Of a stretch of DNA of 64,000 nt, positions 62,224-64,000 are shown piece by piece. Numbering within the stretch: the stretch's first letter is position 1; each line of letters opens with the position of its first letter. This DNA comes from Apteryx mantelli. Lineage: Eukaryota; Chordata; Aves; Apterygiformes; Apterygidae. Both the position numbers and the translations under genes were made by a program. Location of the stretch: NCBI RefSeq assembly GCF_036417845.1, contig NC_089979.1:23439958-23503957 (forward strand), given 5' to 3'. Below the pieces are notes generated by a model that saw nothing but the letters and a program-made list of their open reading frames with translations, was not told the origin of the DNA and did not search any database.

Positions 62224-62251
62224 GCTGAGCTCAACCCACAGCAAAAATCAC
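62224..62251 (-). other. RBM12B: RBM12B 5' UTR end adjoining a splice acceptor
   Basis: On the - strand a pyrimidine-rich tract ends in TTTTTGTCTGCAG, with the AG at 62,253-62,252, only 28 bases before the start codon. The whole coding sequence therefore lies in one terminal exon, and the rest of the 5' UTR is in upstream exon(s), as in mammalian RBM12B. Confidence 0.75.
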
Positions 62252-64000
62252 CTGCAGACAAAAAGGTACACATGATAGCTTAAGTGTTAAGATACTGTAA
62301 TAGCTGAGTACTAAAGACGTGCTAAAGCCTTTTTAATGAATGTCCTTGTCTCAATCAAGAGAGAAGGCATCAAACAAAAAACTCACAAGTTCACACAAGA
62401 ATAAGATTAAAGCAGGATTCACTGAAAGTTGATGTCAGAACCATTAGCTATTCCACCTGCACATGTCCACAGATCTATCAATATTCCCTATCCTAAGGGC
62501 AACAAAATCAACCTAAGTCACTCCTCACCATCCACAATACATAAGGAACACCTAAGACTTTCACAGCATAATTACTGTATGCCAGAGATCTCTGTCCAAT
62601 CCTAAGGAACAAAAAATTCCTGTTTTGGTCAAGAGACTTGCTATCATAATGCAGAAAATACTAGATGATAAAAGGAGAAAGAAAAAAGAATAACTACATC
62701 ACTGAAAAATGAAGTAATTCACCAATAATGATGACTTTAATGCTTTGTCAAGTTGCTCTACCCAGTGATCAGTTCTGTTCAATAATGTGTATATTTTCTC
62801 AGCGTTCAAAAATGTTGTCTCTTTCATGTAGTCAGAGTATTAACTGCAGCAGCCGCATGCACTCAGGAGAGTATATCCTATTTCCCAGTCACAAGTCTGT
62901 GAGAAAAGGCCGTGTGTGATCTTTTCACAATACTCAGTGAGAAGTGTTAAGCTTTTGGCAGCTTACCTGTTTCTGCTTGGAAGACCTGTAAATTCTGTAA
63001 AATCAACTTAACTGTGGAAAGAAAACGAAACATAATTAATGGCTGATATCCGTACTTTGGTTTACATACTGTGCTACATTGCTGCAGCTCATCCATAGTA
63101 GTGGCTAATATTAAAGCCAAGCATTGTAATGAAACCACAATTTGAGGTACCATGAAGAACTCCTTCCTCGTTCCAAGGGAAAGACAGCAAAATGCTATGC
63201 ATTGCATCTTTGTGTCTCCATATTAGAAGCAAAGAAAATTCAAAAGTTAAGTTGACTTCTGCAAATGGTGAAAACACGCTGAGGTTATCTCATCATCAAC
63301 TGCGCCACACTGAACTGTTGAAATGAAACAGACTGATTGTAAAGCGAGGGGAAAACCCTCAATTCTTTGAGTCCTTGAAAGACGCACAAGTCCATCTCAA
63401 GATTACTGTACGTGTCCATTCTTCTGAAGTCCACCTGCTTTCAAAGTTCACAACAAGGGTATGCTACTCACCATTCCAGCACTGCACTTAAGGGTATACA
63501 GTGAAGGCGATCACATGAAAGAGCAAAAATAGTCAACAAGGAGAAACTTCAGTGACTACTTCAATTTACAAAGCAGAGTTCACTATTTTCCCTAAATGTT
63601 TACTGCCTTTCAAATATAAGAACAGGAATCACTTAACACACTAACTTGAATGTATCCCAATTTTCTAAATTATCATCTAGTGTCACAAGATACATAGCAC
63701 AGTACTCTCACAGAACAAAGACAAGCCTCCATAACAAATGGCTACATCCCTTAAAGAATAATAATAAATAGTAAAATAAAAAGCCCAAGACCTTGATGAC
63801 AAGTGTCTGACAATATCCCCTGGACAAAACCCTTGCTCAATAACAAGTATTATAACACACTAATGAATAAACAGGATTTCTGATGCACAGTTATCTGTTG
63901 ACCACAGTGACTAATCACTCCTCCTGAGCTTACAAAACAAGAGCAAAGCCCAAGTTCTTTAACTGATTCTACGTTGCTACTAAATCAGCACTTTGTAAGC
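62252..64000 (-). other. RBM12B 5' intronic region
   Basis: AT-rich sequence upstream of the RBM12B coding exon with no CpG island, so the promoter is probably beyond the right edge. One candidate non-coding exon (62,967-63,011) is listed separately. A good - strand donor (AATG/GTGAGTAGC) occurs at about 63,470 but lacks a clear partner. No coding gene seen. Confidence 0.5.
62967..63011 (-). other. RBM12B: Candidate RBM12B non-coding 5' exon
   Basis: On the - strand a strong acceptor (CGTTTTCTTTCCACAG) is followed after 45 bases by a consensus donor (AAACAG/GTAAGC). The 45 bases contain no ATG and would splice into the acceptor at 62,252. The pairing of two strong sites at short distance is the only evidence; no homologue was recalled. 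Confidence 0.4.

Noticed and set aside
62224-62244. Seven-codon N-terminal extension of RBM12B
   Set aside because: It begins at TTG rather than ATG; the ATG at 62,223 has a strong context and gives the family start.
1-64000. CRISPR arrays, operons or prokaryotic systems
   Set aside because: No regularly spaced repeats or tightly packed frames; gene structure is plainly eukaryotic.

Overview
The window reads as vertebrate nuclear DNA, most likely from a bird. The recognisable interspersed repeats are CR1-type LINEs with the 3' tail typical of sauropsids. Repeat density is low, introns are long and AT-rich, and there is a single CpG island. The two genes found, CIBAR1 (FAM92A) and RBM12B, are also neighbours in human 8q22.1 (from memory). 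A crocodilian or turtle is not excluded. There is no operon structure, CRISPR array or functional RNA gene that I can support. Layout: 1-31.1 kb is a gene-poor intergenic stretch. It holds a CR1 fragment running in from the left edge, a CR1 3' piece at 9.5-10.0 kb abutting an inverted ancient CR1, weak ancient repeat traces at 11.9 and 24.6 kb, and a 3.0 kb 5'-truncated CR1 at 26.0-29.05 kb. That CR1 keeps long endonuclease and reverse-transcriptase frames but is inactivated three times over. A CpG-enriched unclassified block lies at about 29.85-30.82 kb. The CpG island at 31.14-31.93 kb is the CIBAR1 promoter. CIBAR1 then runs rightwards on the + strand from 31,512 to 54,120 in nine coding exons, giving a 296-residue BAR-domain protein. 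RBM12B lies tail-to-tail with it on the - strand (60,118-62,223), an intronless 701-residue reading frame with five RNA-recognition motifs. Its 5' non-coding part and promoter lie to the right, mostly outside the window. The most interesting structure is inside CIBAR1. Exon 4 ends at a donor of the minor (U12) spliceosome class, at 40,052. A matching U12 branch site and acceptor lie 2.4 kb downstream and define a six-base microexon (42,454-42,459) encoding Ser-Gln. These are the two residues the mammalian protein has at that junction and that ordinary exon calling from this sequence would drop. Other points of note are a tandem NAGNAG acceptor before the last CIBAR1 exon, an expanded acidic tail in that exon, and a very short Phe-Arg-Pro repeat region in RBM12B compared with mammals. 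There is no evidence that the two genes act in a common pathway: CIBAR1 is a membrane-curving protein of the ciliary base and mitochondria, and RBM12B is a nuclear RNA-binding protein.
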